From the NCBI RefSeq assembly GCF_001420695.1, contig NZ_LJJB01000007.1, forward strand, positions 1,065,890 through 1,129,889: a DNA stretch of 64,000 nucleotides, in the 5' to 3' direction. Both the position numbers and the translations under genes were made by a program. The stretch is from Brevibacillus choshinensis (GTDB taxonomy: Bacteria; Bacillota; Bacilli; Brevibacillales; Brevibacillaceae). Each line of letters begins with the position of its first letter. The first letter of the stretch is position 1. The notes beneath the pieces are model-generated. The model had not been told where the DNA came from. It was given only the letters and a program-made list of their open reading frames with translations, and did no database searches. Below are positions 1-8,623 of the stretch, piece after piece.

Positions 1-1151
1 ATGTGGAAAACCAGCTACGCGCATACGGCTACCAGACAGCATTGCAACCGTTTTACTATTACACCTATCGTCAACCATCTACGCTCGCCCTCTCTGTCGA
101 AGGCTGGAGGGGATCAGCGTGGAACGTGCGCGGCTTTACATACGGACCGAATGGAATAGGAACAGGGGAAATTGTGGAGAGTGGGCTCGGTACAGCGGCA
201 GATTTTCAAGACGGGAAAGCTCGGGGGAAAATCGCATTGGTCAAGAGAGGTTCTACGACATTTGCTGAAAAAGTACGGCAAGCAACAGCTGCGGGCGCAG
301 TGGCAGTCATTGTATGGAACGATCGAGACGATACGAGCAAAGCGACCCTAGGCGAGCCTCTAGATATGTCTGTTCCGGTCATCTCGCTTTCCAAGGAGCA
401 AGGGGATCGACTGCATGAACAAGTCAAAAAAGGGGTAGTGAAGGCAACGATCAAAGTGGACGGAGGCTTGACGACTCGACAAACCTCCTACAATATCATC
501 GCAACAAAAAAAACGGATTCACCCAGCACAGGTCAGATCGTTTTGGTAACAGCTCATCACGACACCGCAGCCAAATCAGCCGGCGCAAATAACGGAGCTT
601 CCGGGGTAGCAGTTTTACTAGAGGTTGCGAGAATGCTCTCAGACAAAAAAAGCGATACCGAGATCAGACTAGTTAGCTTTGGAGCTACGTCGTCCGGGGA
701 AAAAGGACCGGCTGCGTTTGTGGAAGAACTCTCGGATGCAGATCGAAAGAATATGATTGCGGCATTCTGTTTGGATGCGGTGGGTAGTCAAGATGCGGGA
801 GCCCTCACGGTAACGAGTGAGTCAGGTACAAAAAACTTGCCGGTGAGCCTGGCAGAAGCCAGTGGTGCAGTCTTTTCCACCGTTTGGAATGATCGCGTAG
901 ATGCGAGCGCAGATCATAGTCCGCTCGCTGCCGCGGGGATCCCTGCTGGACTTTTGACGAGAGCTCCGGCTGATACGTGGAGGGACCAGCCAGAAGATAC
1001 GATCGAAAAGATCAGCAAGGAGCGGTTGCTGGAAGCTGTTGAAGTCGTTTACTCTGCCGTAACACAGATCTCGGATCCAGCGTCTCCGGCCTATTCGCCT
1101 AACACAGCAAACAAACCGAGTGGTAAGCAACCAACAGAAGTAGTGCAATAG
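1..1151 (+). CDS. M28-family aminopeptidase-like protein with PA domain, 5' partial, probably catalytically impaired
   Basis: The reading frame is already open at the left edge, so the N-terminus (presumably with a signal peptide) lies outside the window; about 382 codons are visible. Residues roughly 50-150 of the visible part look like a protease-associated (PA) domain, and the rest is an M28 zinc-peptidase fold. Seen: the first metal motif is kept (AHHDT), as are LDAVGS and ADHSPLAAAGIPA, which supply the later Asp and His. The bridging-Asp motif, normally GANDDxSG, reads GANNGASG. The catalytic Glu-Glu pair, normally GAEExGLxGS, reads GATSSGEKG. Known: both sites are needed for two-zinc catalysis in the family. 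Inference: a pseudo-peptidase or binding protein. Family assignment is firm; loss of activity is likely but untested. Confidence 0.8.
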   Translation, partial: VENQLRAYGYQTALQPFYYYTYRQPSTLALSVEGWRGSAWNVRGFTYGPNGIGTGEIVESGLGTAADFQDGKARGKIALVKRGSTTFAEKVRQATAAGAVAVIVWNDRDDTSKATLGEPLDMSVPVISLSKEQGDRLHEQVKKGVVKATIKVDGGLTTRQTSYNIIATKKTDSPSTGQIVLVTAHHDTAAKSAGANNGASGVAVLLEVARMLSDKKSDTEIRLVSFGATSSGEKGPAAFVEELSDADRKNMIAAFCLDAVGSQDAGALTVTSESGTKNLPVSLAEASGAVFSTVWNDRVDASADHSPLAAAGIPAGLLTRAPADTWRDQPEDTIEKISKERLLEAVEVVYSAVTQISDPASPAYSPNTANKPSGKQPTEVVQ

Positions 1152-1160
1152 AGTGGAGAG

Positions 1161-1189
1161 AGCGTTCCTGGCTACAGGATCGCTTTTTT
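1161..1189 (+). terminator. Rho-independent terminator after the M28 gene
   Basis: A 10-bp stem (1161-1170 with 1175-1184, one mismatch, 4-nt loop) is followed by a run of T and lies 9 bases past the stop codon. Confidence 0.8.
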
Positions 1190-1222
1190 CTTTAGAGCAA
1201 AAGAGGAATTGTTGTCGGATTG

Positions 1223-1268
1223 TGTCGAATAACTAGGAATGGTCACAATTTAGGAAAAGTCGTATAAT
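1223..1268 (+). promoter_or_regulatory. Candidate promoter and Spo0A box before the histidine kinase
   Basis: TGGTCA (1240-1245), 17-bp spacer, TATAAT (1263-1268) is a plausible sigma-A promoter. A TGTCGAA heptamer, the core of the Spo0A box, sits at 1223-1229, just upstream of the -35. Both were read by eye; the 0A box could be chance. Confidence 0.45.
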
Positions 1269-1403
1269 TTTTAGGAATCCTAAAAAATGTTTCAAACCTT
1301 TATCGATTAAGAATGATTGAAAATTTGAAATATACGATCCATCCATGCAAGACTTCACTTACCTGTATGAATGTGCGAACACCAAAGATTTGTGGAGGTT
1401 GTA

Positions 1404-2963
1404 ATGAATCCCATCGGTAATCAGGCACTTTCCATCCTCACTCTATTTCTGACAGGCTGGATACCCTTCGCTTTGTCAATCATCTGTTTGTTTTATTGGA
1501 GACGACGAGCATCCCTTGAAAAGAAGCAGATCGCTGCAGAATTACTAGAGACGAAAGAACTGCTGGACGCTCTGCTACAACAATCCTCGGATGCAGTGAC
1601 GATTACAGACACAAAAGGGAAAGTCGAGCGGATGAATCAGGCAGCAGTCAAGCTGTTTGGCTACACAGAAGAGATGCTAATGGGCAAGACTCTGCCACAT
1701 ATCCCAGACGAGGAGAAAGAAGAGATTTGTAACACCTTTGCGCAAGTGGTGAACGGCAGATCATTCCATGGATGCGAGACGAGACGTATTCATCACGATG
1801 GATCGACAGTCCCTATTACCTTGTCTTTGACACCTGTCTTAAATGCTGAAGGTCAGGTTGTTCGCATTATTAGCTGTTCCCGTGATATGACGGAGCACAG
1901 AATGATCGAAAAAGAGTTAAAGGCGACCCATGCGAATTATCGTTTAATCACGGAAAACATGAGTGACATGATATTCGTGTATAAAAAAGATGGCCCAGTA
2001 CTATACGTCTCTGCTTCACATACCAAGCAACTTGGTTATCCCATTCATGAATTTTTGGGAATGAGCGGTCTTGAACAGGCGAGCTTGATTCATCCAGATG
2101 ACATGGAGTTGGTCACCAGCTTGTTTGGCAGAGATTGGACAGACGAAAACGAGACGACGGTAGTGTATCGACTCCGACACCGCGATGGTCATTGGGTCAG
2201 TGTAGAGTCGCGCTACAAACCGATCAGAGATGAGGAAGGCCATGTCGATAGCGTCATGATCGTCTCTCGCGATGTGTCTGAGATTATGGAAACAAAAGAA
2301 TTGCTTCGTCAGTCAGACAAGCTGTCCGCGATTGGCCAGCTTGCGGCAGGTATCGCACATGAGATCCGCAATCCGCTTACTTCCTTGCGAGGATTTGTTC
2401 AGCTGCTCCAAGCATCGATGGCAGATCAGCGCTATTGTGAGATCATGCTCTCCGAATTGGATCGGATCAATTTTATCGTTACAGAGCTCCTTGTGCTGGC
2501 TAAACCGCAGGGAATGAAATTTTTGAAAAAAAATCCGGGGCAGATCGTTCAAAATGTGGTCTCTTTACTTGAGAGTCAGGCGAACATGAACAATGTCATC
2601 TTCCATGTGAACATGGACTCGCAGCTTCCCATGATATCGTGTGATGAAAATCAATTGAAGCAGGTCTTCATTAATATTTGCAAGAATGCGATCGAGGCTT
2701 TGCCAGAAGGAGGAGAAGTCTTCGTAGAGGGAAAAACGTTGATGGACTCCCGCATTCAGATCAGCATTCGCGATACAGGCTGTGGGATCGAGCCTAACCG
2801 TTTGCCTCGCTTGGGCGAACCCTTCTACACAACTAAAGAAAATGGAACAGGGCTCGGCTTGATGGTCAGTTATCGTATATTGGAAGACCACGGGGGAAGC
2901 TTTTCCATTGAAAGTGAGCGAGATAAGGGAACGACTGTACATATTACATTGCCGGTTCGGTAA
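1404..2963 (+). CDS. PAS-PAS sensor histidine kinase, sporulation-kinase type
   Basis: A membrane-anchored autokinase that would phosphorylate a response regulator, plausibly the Spo0F/Spo0A phosphorelay. The chosen ATG lies 5 bases after GGAGG (1394-1398); an in-frame ATG at 1371 has no ribosome site. Seen in 519 aa: one N-terminal membrane segment (about residues 9-30), two PAS domains (about 50-165 and 170-285), a dimerisation/phosphoacceptor helix with GIAHEIRNPLTSLRGF (His near 319), then an HATPase domain with an N box, DTGCGI and GTGLGLMV. The phosphoacceptor motif with FVQLL is typical of KinA/KinB/KinE-type sporulation kinases. No response regulator is adjacent, so it is an orphan kinase like other Spo0A-pathway kinases. 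The sporulation role is inference, helped by a possible 0A box upstream. Confidence 0.85.
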   Translation: MNPIGNQALSILTLFLTGWIPFALSIICLFYWRRRASLEKKQIAAELLETKELLDALLQQSSDAVTITDTKGKVERMNQAAVKLFGYTEEMLMGKTLPHIPDEEKEEICNTFAQVVNGRSFHGCETRRIHHDGSTVPITLSLTPVLNAEGQVVRIISCSRDMTEHRMIEKELKATHANYRLITENMSDMIFVYKKDGPVLYVSASHTKQLGYPIHEFLGMSGLEQASLIHPDDMELVTSLFGRDWTDENETTVVYRLRHRDGHWVSVESRYKPIRDEEGHVDSVMIVSRDVSEIMETKELLRQSDKLSAIGQLAAGIAHEIRNPLTSLRGFVQLLQASMADQRYCEIMLSELDRINFIVTELLVLAKPQGMKFLKKNPGQIVQNVVSLLESQANMNNVIFHVNMDSQLPMISCDENQLKQVFINICKNAIEALPEGGEVFVEGKTLMDSRIQISIRDTGCGIEPNRLPRLGEPFYTTKENGTGLGLMVSYRILEDHGGSFSIESERDKGTTVHITLPVR

Positions 2964-2983
2964 GGCAAAGAAATCAATGAAAT

Positions 2984-3008
2984 CCCCTGGAGACATCTCG
3001 TCCAGGGG
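2984..3008. terminator. Hairpin between convergent kinase and YkvI-like genes
   Basis: An 8-bp perfect stem, CCCCTGGA (2984-2991) with TCCAGGGG (3001-3008), lies between the two convergent stop codons. The U-rich tract is on the minus-strand side, so it mainly serves the ykvI-like gene. Confidence 0.65.
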
Positions 3009-3016
3009 TTGGTGAT

Positions 3017-4030
3017 TCAAGGGAGCTGGCGTTTCCAAACAAAGCGAATCAACAAACATAACCCGCAATACGTCGCTCCACTGGCGATGACGGGAACACT
3101 CCAGGATACTGCAAATGGGAGCAAGGCAAACAAGGAGAGTAAAACCATCATGACCAGAATGAGCGGAACTAGGTGCAAATCATGGCGATCTACGACAGGC
3201 AAGGCGAGTGCGTAAATAATCGCAGCGATCATGATGCCACTATGCAGGAGAGAGAGTATCGCAAGTAACCAGCCGCCGAGAGGGAATAGCTGCTGCAGGA
3301 TGAGCTGGATAGGTGTCTCCGATGCGTGAATATCATGCCAGTAGGCTAACAGAATGGCCTGCCCGATGATCAGTACGATAAAGAATAACAGGGAGCCAGC
3401 TCCTATACCGATGCGGATTGATAGGGCGCTGGGCAAGTTGTTTACGAGCGGAATGGTCACGACAAGGCAGAGTAAAAAGTGCAGCCCTATATACAGCAAG
3501 GCATGGAGGATCCAATTCAGATTCATTTGATATCCGAGATTGGGTATGGGGACATGCTGCTGTTCGATAAAAATCAATCCAAACATCAAAAAGCCGATTG
3601 CCAACGAAATCGCAGCTCCTGAAAAGATCCAGCCCCAACCGTTTTTCATCCAGACGATGGCGACGAGGAGAGGGAGTAGAACAAAGAGGATGGAGTAAGA
3701 GCCATCGGCCATTTGCATGGCATGTTGTCCAGTAATCACGCCTACATAAGCCAAGATAAAAAAATGGGTGAGCACGGAGAGGCTGGGTCCGAAGGCTTCG
3801 CCAAACCAGTACAAAAAAAGCTCGTGCAAGGAACGGATCCCGACACGGTGGCAATCGTTCAGCACGGAATAGCCAAACCATCCGAGTGCGATACTGGTGA
3901 GCACGGCTCCGATTGTCCCCCACGAACCAAAATAGGCGAAAAAGCGTAGCCACTCATATCCGCCCAGGTACGTCCCTCCGAGTGCAGCCCCTGCAAAAAG
4001 AACGGCGATCTGCCAAGCGCCTTTGTCCAT
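3017..4030 (-). CDS. YkvI-like multi-pass membrane protein
   Basis: A 337-aa protein with about ten hydrophobic segments and very few charged residues between them; it resembles the YkvI family of uncharacterised membrane proteins, which have an APC/LeuT-like look. The first segment carries a Gly-rich break (AGAALGGTYLGG), as in transporters with an unwound TM1. The ATG at 4030 is chosen because AAGGAT precedes it by about 8 bases; an upstream in-frame TTG at 4051 lacks a good site. It is alone on its strand between a kinase and an FMN reductase. Substrate unknown; the transporter role is inference. Confidence 0.65.
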   Translation of the reverse strand: MDKGAWQIAVLFAGAALGGTYLGGYEWLRFFAYFGSWGTIGAVLTSIALGWFGYSVLNDCHRVGIRSLHELFLYWFGEAFGPSLSVLTHFFILAYVGVITGQHAMQMADGSYSILFVLLPLLVAIVWMKNGWGWIFSGAAISLAIGFLMFGLIFIEQQHVPIPNLGYQMNLNWILHALLYIGLHFLLCLVVTIPLVNNLPSALSIRIGIGAGSLLFFIVLIIGQAILLAYWHDIHASETPIQLILQQLFPLGGWLLAILSLLHSGIMIAAIIYALALPVVDRHDLHLVPLILVMMVLLSLFALLPFAVSWSVPVIASGATYCGLCLLIRFVWKRQLP

Positions 4031-4116
4031 AGGCATCATCCTTATTTCCAACTTGGTACAAGTGTATGAGGGAATAGGGCTTGTTCAGAACTGGGGATAC
4101 TAAACAAACATTTTAG

Positions 4117-4145
4117 TTTACTAATTATATAAAATTGGATATAAT
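4117..4145 (+). promoter_or_regulatory. Sigma-A promoter of the FMN reductase gene
   Basis: TTTACT (4117-4122), exactly 17 bases, then TATAAT (4140-4145). An imperfect inverted repeat (about 4099-4123) overlaps the -35 and could be an operator. No regulator is assigned. Confidence 0.6.
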
Positions 4146-4187
4146 GGGAATACCAGTAAGTAAAGGACGAAGAAGAGGTGAGCATTA

Positions 4188-4751
4188 ATGAAAATTGTAG
4201 GGATATCGGGGAGTATGAATACAGATTCAACGACGAAACAGGCAGTGCGCATTGTATTGGAGGCTGCGAAGTCAGCTGGTGCTGACATCGAGTTGATCCA
4301 TCTCGCAGAATGGAAAATGCCTCTTTATGACGATCGAGAGGATACCTCGACCTATCCGGAAATCGTGCATCGCTTTATAAAGACAATCTCTGAAGCAGAC
4401 GGTCTGGTCATCGGTTCACCAGAGTATCACGGTACACTCACAGGCGCTCTAAAAAACAGCTTGGACTTTTTGGAGGGGCGGCATTTGCGAGATAAGCAGG
4501 TGGCGATTATCGGGGTTGCTGGTGGAAGCATGGGTGCTACCAATACGGTGAATACACTGCAAGTTATCATGCGCAACTTGCACGCATGGTCACTACCAGC
4601 CAGTCCAAGTATCCCAAACGCGTACAATGCGTTTACGCCAGAAGGTAAATTGAAGGACGAGCGTCTGCAAGCCCGTATGGAGTTATTGGGGAAACAACTT
4701 GTTCAATACGTCCATTCCATGAACCCAAAAACGGAAAAACAAGTCCACTAG
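4188..4751 (+). CDS. NADPH-dependent FMN reductase / flavodoxin-fold quinone or azo reductase
   Basis: A 187-aa cytoplasmic flavoprotein of the NADPH-dependent FMN reductase family. Seen: N-terminal GISGSMNTDSTT, the phosphate-binding loop for FMN, and GSPEYHGTLTGALKNSLDFL, the family signature that holds the flavin ring. Length is normal for the family. A GAGGTGAG site precedes the ATG. It has its own promoter, stands alone, and is followed by a hairpin before mntR. Such enzymes reduce quinones, azo dyes, chromate or free flavin; the natural substrate cannot be told from sequence. Confidence 0.85.
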   Translation: MKIVGISGSMNTDSTTKQAVRIVLEAAKSAGADIELIHLAEWKMPLYDDREDTSTYPEIVHRFIKTISEADGLVIGSPEYHGTLTGALKNSLDFLEGRHLRDKQVAIIGVAGGSMGATNTVNTLQVIMRNLHAWSLPASPSIPNAYNAFTPEGKLKDERLQARMELLGKQLVQYVHSMNPKTEKQVH

Positions 4752-4852
4752 TTCAGGTTCCACTTGCAAATGGTTTTCATTACACGGTATTATATTTCTA
4801 CGTGCTTTTTTGTACTATCACAAAGTAAAAACATTTTAGAGACGATAGTATA

Positions 4853-4904
4853 AGAAAAACGAAGGCTTTCGCTATTGGATTTGGCGATAAGCCAAGTTTT
4901 TCTA
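4853..4904 (+). terminator. Long hairpin between the FMN reductase gene and mntR
   Basis: AGAAAAAC (4853-4860) pairs with GTTTTTCT (4897-4904), enclosing an inner stem of AGGCTT/AAGCC and TCGC/GCGA. The A-rich left arm, GC core and T-rich right arm fit a bidirectional terminator. It also sits 40 bases before mntR, so a leader role is possible. A 7-bp inverted repeat (4813-4819 with 4844-4850) lies just upstream. Confidence 0.5.
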
Positions 4905-4943
4905 AGGACGTCAGAAATACGGTTTGGGAAATGAGGGGTTCAC

Positions 4944-5372
4944 ATGCCGACGCCGAGTATGGAAGACTATTTGGAACGCATTTACAGCTTAATTGAAGAA
5001 AAGGGCTATGCTCGTGTCTCCGATATTGCTGAAGCGTTGGAAGTACATCCCTCTTCGGTTACGAAGATGGTACAAAAGCTGGACAAAGACAAGTATCTTG
5101 TCTATGAAAAATATCGTGGTCTGGTTTTGACAACAAAAGGGAAAAAGATCGGGAAACGTCTCGTGGATCGTCATAGCCTGCTGGAGGAATTCATGCGGGT
5201 GATAGGCGTGGATGAGGAACATATTTATCAGGACGTCGAAGGGATCGAACACCATTTGAGCTGGGAGTCGATCACTTGCTTGGAATACTTGGTCCAATAC
5301 TTCCAGTCAGATCCAAACCGGATGGAAGAACTGCGGAGAATCCGTCAGGAAGACGAGCAAAAAGAAGAATAG
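4944..5372 (+). CDS. mntR: Manganese transport regulator MntR
   Basis: A DtxR-family repressor that binds Mn(II) and shuts off manganese uptake genes. In 142 aa the N-terminal winged helix-turn-helix (residues 1-70) is followed by a metal-binding and dimerisation domain. All known B. subtilis MntR metal ligands are at the same positions: Asp8, Glu11, His77, Glu99, Glu102, His103. The ATG follows GAGGGG. It precedes the patatin gene as in B. subtilis (yqhN-yqhO), but a strong terminator separates the two. The annotation is firm. Confidence 0.95.
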   Translation: MPTPSMEDYLERIYSLIEEKGYARVSDIAEALEVHPSSVTKMVQKLDKDKYLVYEKYRGLVLTTKGKKIGKRLVDRHSLLEEFMRVIGVDEEHIYQDVEGIEHHLSWESITCLEYLVQYFQSDPNRMEELRRIRQEDEQKEE

Positions 5373-5389
5373 AGGGCAACAGATCAAAG

Positions 5390-5418
5390 CGCAAGCCAAA
5401 CAGGCTTGCGTTTTTTTT
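5390..5418 (+). terminator. Rho-independent terminator of mntR
   Basis: A perfect 8-bp stem, CGCAAGCC (5390-5397) with GGCTTGCG (5403-5410), is followed by eight T. Confidence 0.92.
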
Positions 5419-5490
5419 CGGCGTAAGGGATTAGCTATCGCCCTATATTTGATAAGGAGGCAGAATCTACAGTCACAGGAGGCGATCAGG

Positions 5491-6420
5491 ATGAAAGCGG
5501 ACGCGGTCTTTGAAGGTGGCGGAGTAAAGGGGATCGCTTTTATCGGAGCCTTGCAAGTCATGGAGGATCATGGATACACCTGGGAAAAGGTCGCGGGGAC
5601 GTCGGCTGGCTCCATTGTAGCGGCGTTATTGAGTGCTGGTTATAGTAGTCGAGAGCTGAAGCCGATTTTTGAAGAGATGGATTACTTGTGCTTTTTGCAG
5701 CGAAAAGGATTTGGGCGTCTTCCGGTTGTTGGCCCAGTGTTTGAACTAATGGTGCACGAAGGTATTTTTCGTGGGGATCGGCTCGAATTGTTCATCGAGG
5801 ACCTTCTACAGCGGAAAGGAGTTCGCACGTTCGGTGATTTGCCCCGAGAAAAACTGCGAATCGTAGCCTCCGATGTCACGGCAGGTAAAATGCTGGTGCT
5901 ACCCGATGACTTGCCCCGGTACGACGTCGCTCCTGAGAGCTTTCCAATTGCTAGAGCGGTTCGCATGTCATCCTCGATTCCTTACTTTTTTCAGCCTGCC
6001 ATTTTGCAAAGCGAGAGTAAACCGCATTATATCGTAGACGGGGCTCTTCTCAGCAACTACCCTGTATGGCTCTTTGACGTACCGGGTGTCCCGCAGTGGC
6101 CGACGATAGGCTTTCGGCTGCATGACAATAAAGTCGCTTCAGAGGAGGCTTCCATCACAGGTCTCTTCTCCTTTACACGTGGCTTGCTGGTGACTATGCT
6201 GGATGCGCACGACAGACTCTATGTAGAAAAGTCAAACGCCGTACGAACCATTTTTATCAATACACTAGGGGTGCGGGCCACGCAGTTTCAGATGCCTCTC
6301 GAGCTCCGACAGCAATTGTTCACTTCCGGGGAGGATTCAGCACATCGTTTTCTGAAAACATGGAATTTTGAAGATTACGTAAAAGTATTCCGGACTACTT
6401 CTCCGAAATACCTCGTGTAA
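5491..6420 (+). CDS. yqhO: Patatin-like phospholipase YqhO
   Basis: A 309-aa serine hydrolase of the patatin family expected to act on lipid acyl esters with a Ser-Asp dyad. Seen: the oxyanion loop GGGVKG near residue 10, the nucleophile elbow GTSAG near 34, and the Asp motif DGALLSNYP near 187. All catalytic parts are present, so activity is expected. The ATG at 5491 lies 8 bases after AGGAGG (5477-5482); an upstream start at 5449 has no site. Gene order mntR-yqhO-yqhP matches B. subtilis. No signal peptide or membrane segment, so probably cytoplasmic or peripheral. The true substrate is unknown. Confidence 0.88.
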   Translation: MKADAVFEGGGVKGIAFIGALQVMEDHGYTWEKVAGTSAGSIVAALLSAGYSSRELKPIFEEMDYLCFLQRKGFGRLPVVGPVFELMVHEGIFRGDRLELFIEDLLQRKGVRTFGDLPREKLRIVASDVTAGKMLVLPDDLPRYDVAPESFPIARAVRMSSSIPYFFQPAILQSESKPHYIVDGALLSNYPVWLFDVPGVPQWPTIGFRLHDNKVASEEASITGLFSFTRGLLVTMLDAHDRLYVEKSNAVRTIFINTLGVRATQFQMPLELRQQLFTSGEDSAHRFLKTWNFEDYVKVFRTTSPKYLV

Positions 6421-6439
6421 AAAAGGAGGTGCACAAAAA

Positions 6440-6476
6440 AACAGGCAGCCAGCACGGGCAACCTGTTTCTTTGTTT
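6440..6476. terminator. Bidirectional terminator between yqhO and yqhP
   Basis: AACAGG (6440-6445) pairs with CCTGTT (6462-6467), with a further AGCC/GGGC inside. T tracts follow on the plus strand and, through the A run before it, on the minus strand, serving both convergent genes. Confidence 0.75.
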
Positions 6477-6481
6477 TAGCC

Positions 6482-6835
6482 TCAATGAGAGATGTTGTTG
6501 TGTGAATTTTGGTCGTTTTGCTTTTGCTTGGACTTTCCTTTTTTGCCATCGATGACTCGAAACGGATGATCTTTTCTAGGGGATTGCGTTTGTTTCTTGG
6601 CCGCTTGCCGCAACGTTGGCGGTTTGGGCTTCGGCGGCTTCGGCTTGCGAGGCCCGTTGTTGCTACGTGGGAAAAAGGCTCCCATTCGCAAGTAATTCCG
6701 CACCACCAAAAAAAGAACGACGGACAGCCCCAGAATGATCAACGTATTCACAGGGTCTTCGATAAACGTCAACAGAAAACCGTAAATCGCTAGCAACATC
6801 ACAATCAAAATCACTGGTGGAATGCGGCGTAACAT
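6482..6835 (-). CDS. yqhP: YqhP-like small membrane protein (SA1362 type)
   Basis: A 117-aa protein with two N-terminal membrane segments (about 5-25 and 30-46) and a long, basic, Pro/Lys-rich cytoplasmic tail (runs of KPKPP, then KGKSKQKQ). Function is unknown in the family. The assignment to YqhP rests mainly on topology and position between yqhO and yqhQ. A GAGGTGAG site precedes the ATG. It lies 45 bases downstream of yqhQ and is probably co-transcribed with it. Confidence 0.75.
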   Translation of the reverse strand: MLRRIPPVILIVMLLAIYGFLLTFIEDPVNTLIILGLSVVLFLVVRNYLRMGAFFPRSNNGPRKPKPPKPKPPTLRQAAKKQTQSPRKDHPFRVIDGKKGKSKQKQNDQNSHNNISH

Positions 6836-6880
6836 AGGGCCTCACCTCAATGGGATTCAAAAATGCCTCACGTTATCACG

Positions 6881-7816
6881 TTATCCTGTCGTTACCATTC
6901 TCTCTTGTGCTTGCTTCTGGTCAAGCTCACGCATTTTTTGGAAAGAAGCGATTGCGACTTCCACCTGATGGTCCTCTGGCTCACGAGTTGTGATTTTTTG
7001 CAACCACAGACCAGGATAGCCGAGGAAGCGAAGCACAGGTGTGTCACGGAGCTTGTTCGTCCATTGCAATACTTCATAGGAAACACCCATGACAAGTGGC
7101 AAGAGAACGATGCGTTGTACTACCCGTTCCGTGAGTGAGTCATACGGAAACAGGGAGTAAATGACTACGCCTACGAACACCGTGAATATGAGAAAACTGC
7201 TACCGCAACGATAGTGCAGTGTGGAAAATTTTTGCACATTTGCTACTGTTAATTCTACCCCGGACTCGAAGGCGTTAATCACTTTATGCTCCGCTCCGTG
7301 GTATTGAAATAGCCTTTTAATAATCGGTGCCTTTGCGATCGCCGTAATGTAGCTCAGGAGCAGGATGATCTTGATGCCACCCTCAGCAAGTGTTTGTGGA
7401 ACACCGTCCGGCACCCATTTTCCCAAAAGGAATTCTGCCAGGAATACAGGAACGAGCGTAAAGACGAATTTACCAAACAAAAAAGACAAGACGCCGACGA
7501 GAGCGACACCTAGAATCATCTGTAGTTTGGAAGGACCTTCCGACACTTCTTCTCCAGATTCAGAGTTGTAGCGTTCAGAGGCGAAGTTGAGATGTTTGGC
7601 CCCATTCGCGCTAGCTTCAATCAGTCCAACGACCCCACGCACGAACGGAATCTTTTTCAAGGGAGTAATCCATTTATATTCCGTACGGGGGGCTTCAAAA
7701 TACTCAATTTCTTGATTTTTTTTCCGAACAGCCGTAACGGTTATGCTTTTGCCACCGAACATGACGCCTTCGATGACCGCCTGACCACCGTAGTTAGGTA
7801 CGATTTGTTGCGACAA
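6881..7816 (-). CDS. yqhQ: DUF1385 membrane protein YqhQ
   Basis: A 311-aa polytopic protein of the DUF1385 family. Seen: the start region with YGGQAVIEGVMF, the conserved centre YHGAEHKVINAFE and HYRCGSSFL, and a C-terminal WLQKITTREP; the His/Glu-rich centre between membrane segments could bind metal or act in catalysis, but the family has no established function. The start is a TTG at 7816 behind AAGGATGGTGA. It is divergent from yqhR with 139 bases between. The family call is firm; function unknown. Confidence 0.88.
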   Translation of the reverse strand: MSQQIVPNYGGQAVIEGVMFGGKSITVTAVRKKNQEIEYFEAPRTEYKWITPLKKIPFVRGVVGLIEASANGAKHLNFASERYNSESGEEVSEGPSKLQMILGVALVGVLSFLFGKFVFTLVPVFLAEFLLGKWVPDGVPQTLAEGGIKIILLLSYITAIAKAPIIKRLFQYHGAEHKVINAFESGVELTVANVQKFSTLHYRCGSSFLIFTVFVGVVIYSLFPYDSLTERVVQRIVLLPLVMGVSYEVLQWTNKLRDTPVLRFLGYPGLWLQKITTREPEDHQVEVAIASFQKMRELDQKQAQERMVTTG

Positions 7817-7955
7817 CTTGAATCACCATCCTTATTCCCTATATTAACGGAAATAGAGCCTTGAAGCTACAAGCAGTTCATGGCCGAGTCGGGCAAATGT
7901 CAACAATTAGTGAAAATCAGCCGCAAAGCACATACTAGTGGTGAGGTGATCACTA

Positions 7956-8447
7956 GTGGAAGCGACGAAAGCACGGAAAGGTTTCAGGGGGTTGCGACCT
8001 AGGCATCAGGAAAATCAGCAGCAACAGCAATCGAGCAGAAATCCCTCAAAAAAGATTTTGGAAGTCGCTTTTTGGGGGATGGTCTTTTGGGGAATTGTTC
8101 GCTTAATGATTCATTTCCTGAATCTCACGCCGTATGGACTGGGTTCCTTCGCGCGTCCGATTCTGTCCGGCATCGAGGAAAACACGGCAGCTGCCATCGG
8201 ACTGGGTGCTGGGTTTCTGTTTATAGAAACGTTGATTGTGACTACGTTATTTTCCATTCTGTTTGGAAAGGCTCGCGTGTGGTGGAGTGGGTTGGTTTTA
8301 GGTGTCGTGATGCTGGGCGTAGCAGGATTTTTCTTTCGGATCGGGAATTGGGAGGTGGACACGTTAAGCACGGAAGCAGCCTGGTATCTGTCATACGGTC
8401 TGTTTATCGGGATGACGTTGATGCTTGAGGAGTCAGACGAGGAATAA
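7956..8447 (+). CDS. yqhR: YqhR-like conserved membrane protein
   Basis: A 163-aa protein with a basic, Gln-rich N-terminal tail (about 35 residues), four hydrophobic segments and a short acidic C-terminus (EESDEE). It fits YqhR by position (between yqhQ and aroQ), size and topology. The start is a GTG behind GAGGTGATC. The surrounding leader holds a short direct repeat (ACTAGTGG twice). Function is unknown. Confidence 0.75.
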   Translation: MEATKARKGFRGLRPRHQENQQQQQSSRNPSKKILEVAFWGMVFWGIVRLMIHFLNLTPYGLGSFARPILSGIEENTAAAIGLGAGFLFIETLIVTTLFSILFGKARVWWSGLVLGVVMLGVAGFFFRIGNWEVDTLSTEAAWYLSYGLFIGMTLMLEESDEE

Positions 8448-8623
8448 AACGGTTTAGCGAGAGCGTTTGGGTGGCAACGCCCATTCTCGAACGGGTAAGT
8501 GCGAATGTTGGGAATCTTGGCAGAAAGCGTGGATCTTTTATAGGAAGTCAGCATGTCTTGTGGTAAAATGTTTCATTAGTAAAAAAACTTTTTATGAAGA
8601 AACCTACCTGGGAGGGATGAACG

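Noticed and set aside
4853-4904. Manganese riboswitch (yybP-ykoY) before mntR
   Set aside because: The conserved core loops of that riboswitch are not present. Only a hairpin is seen.
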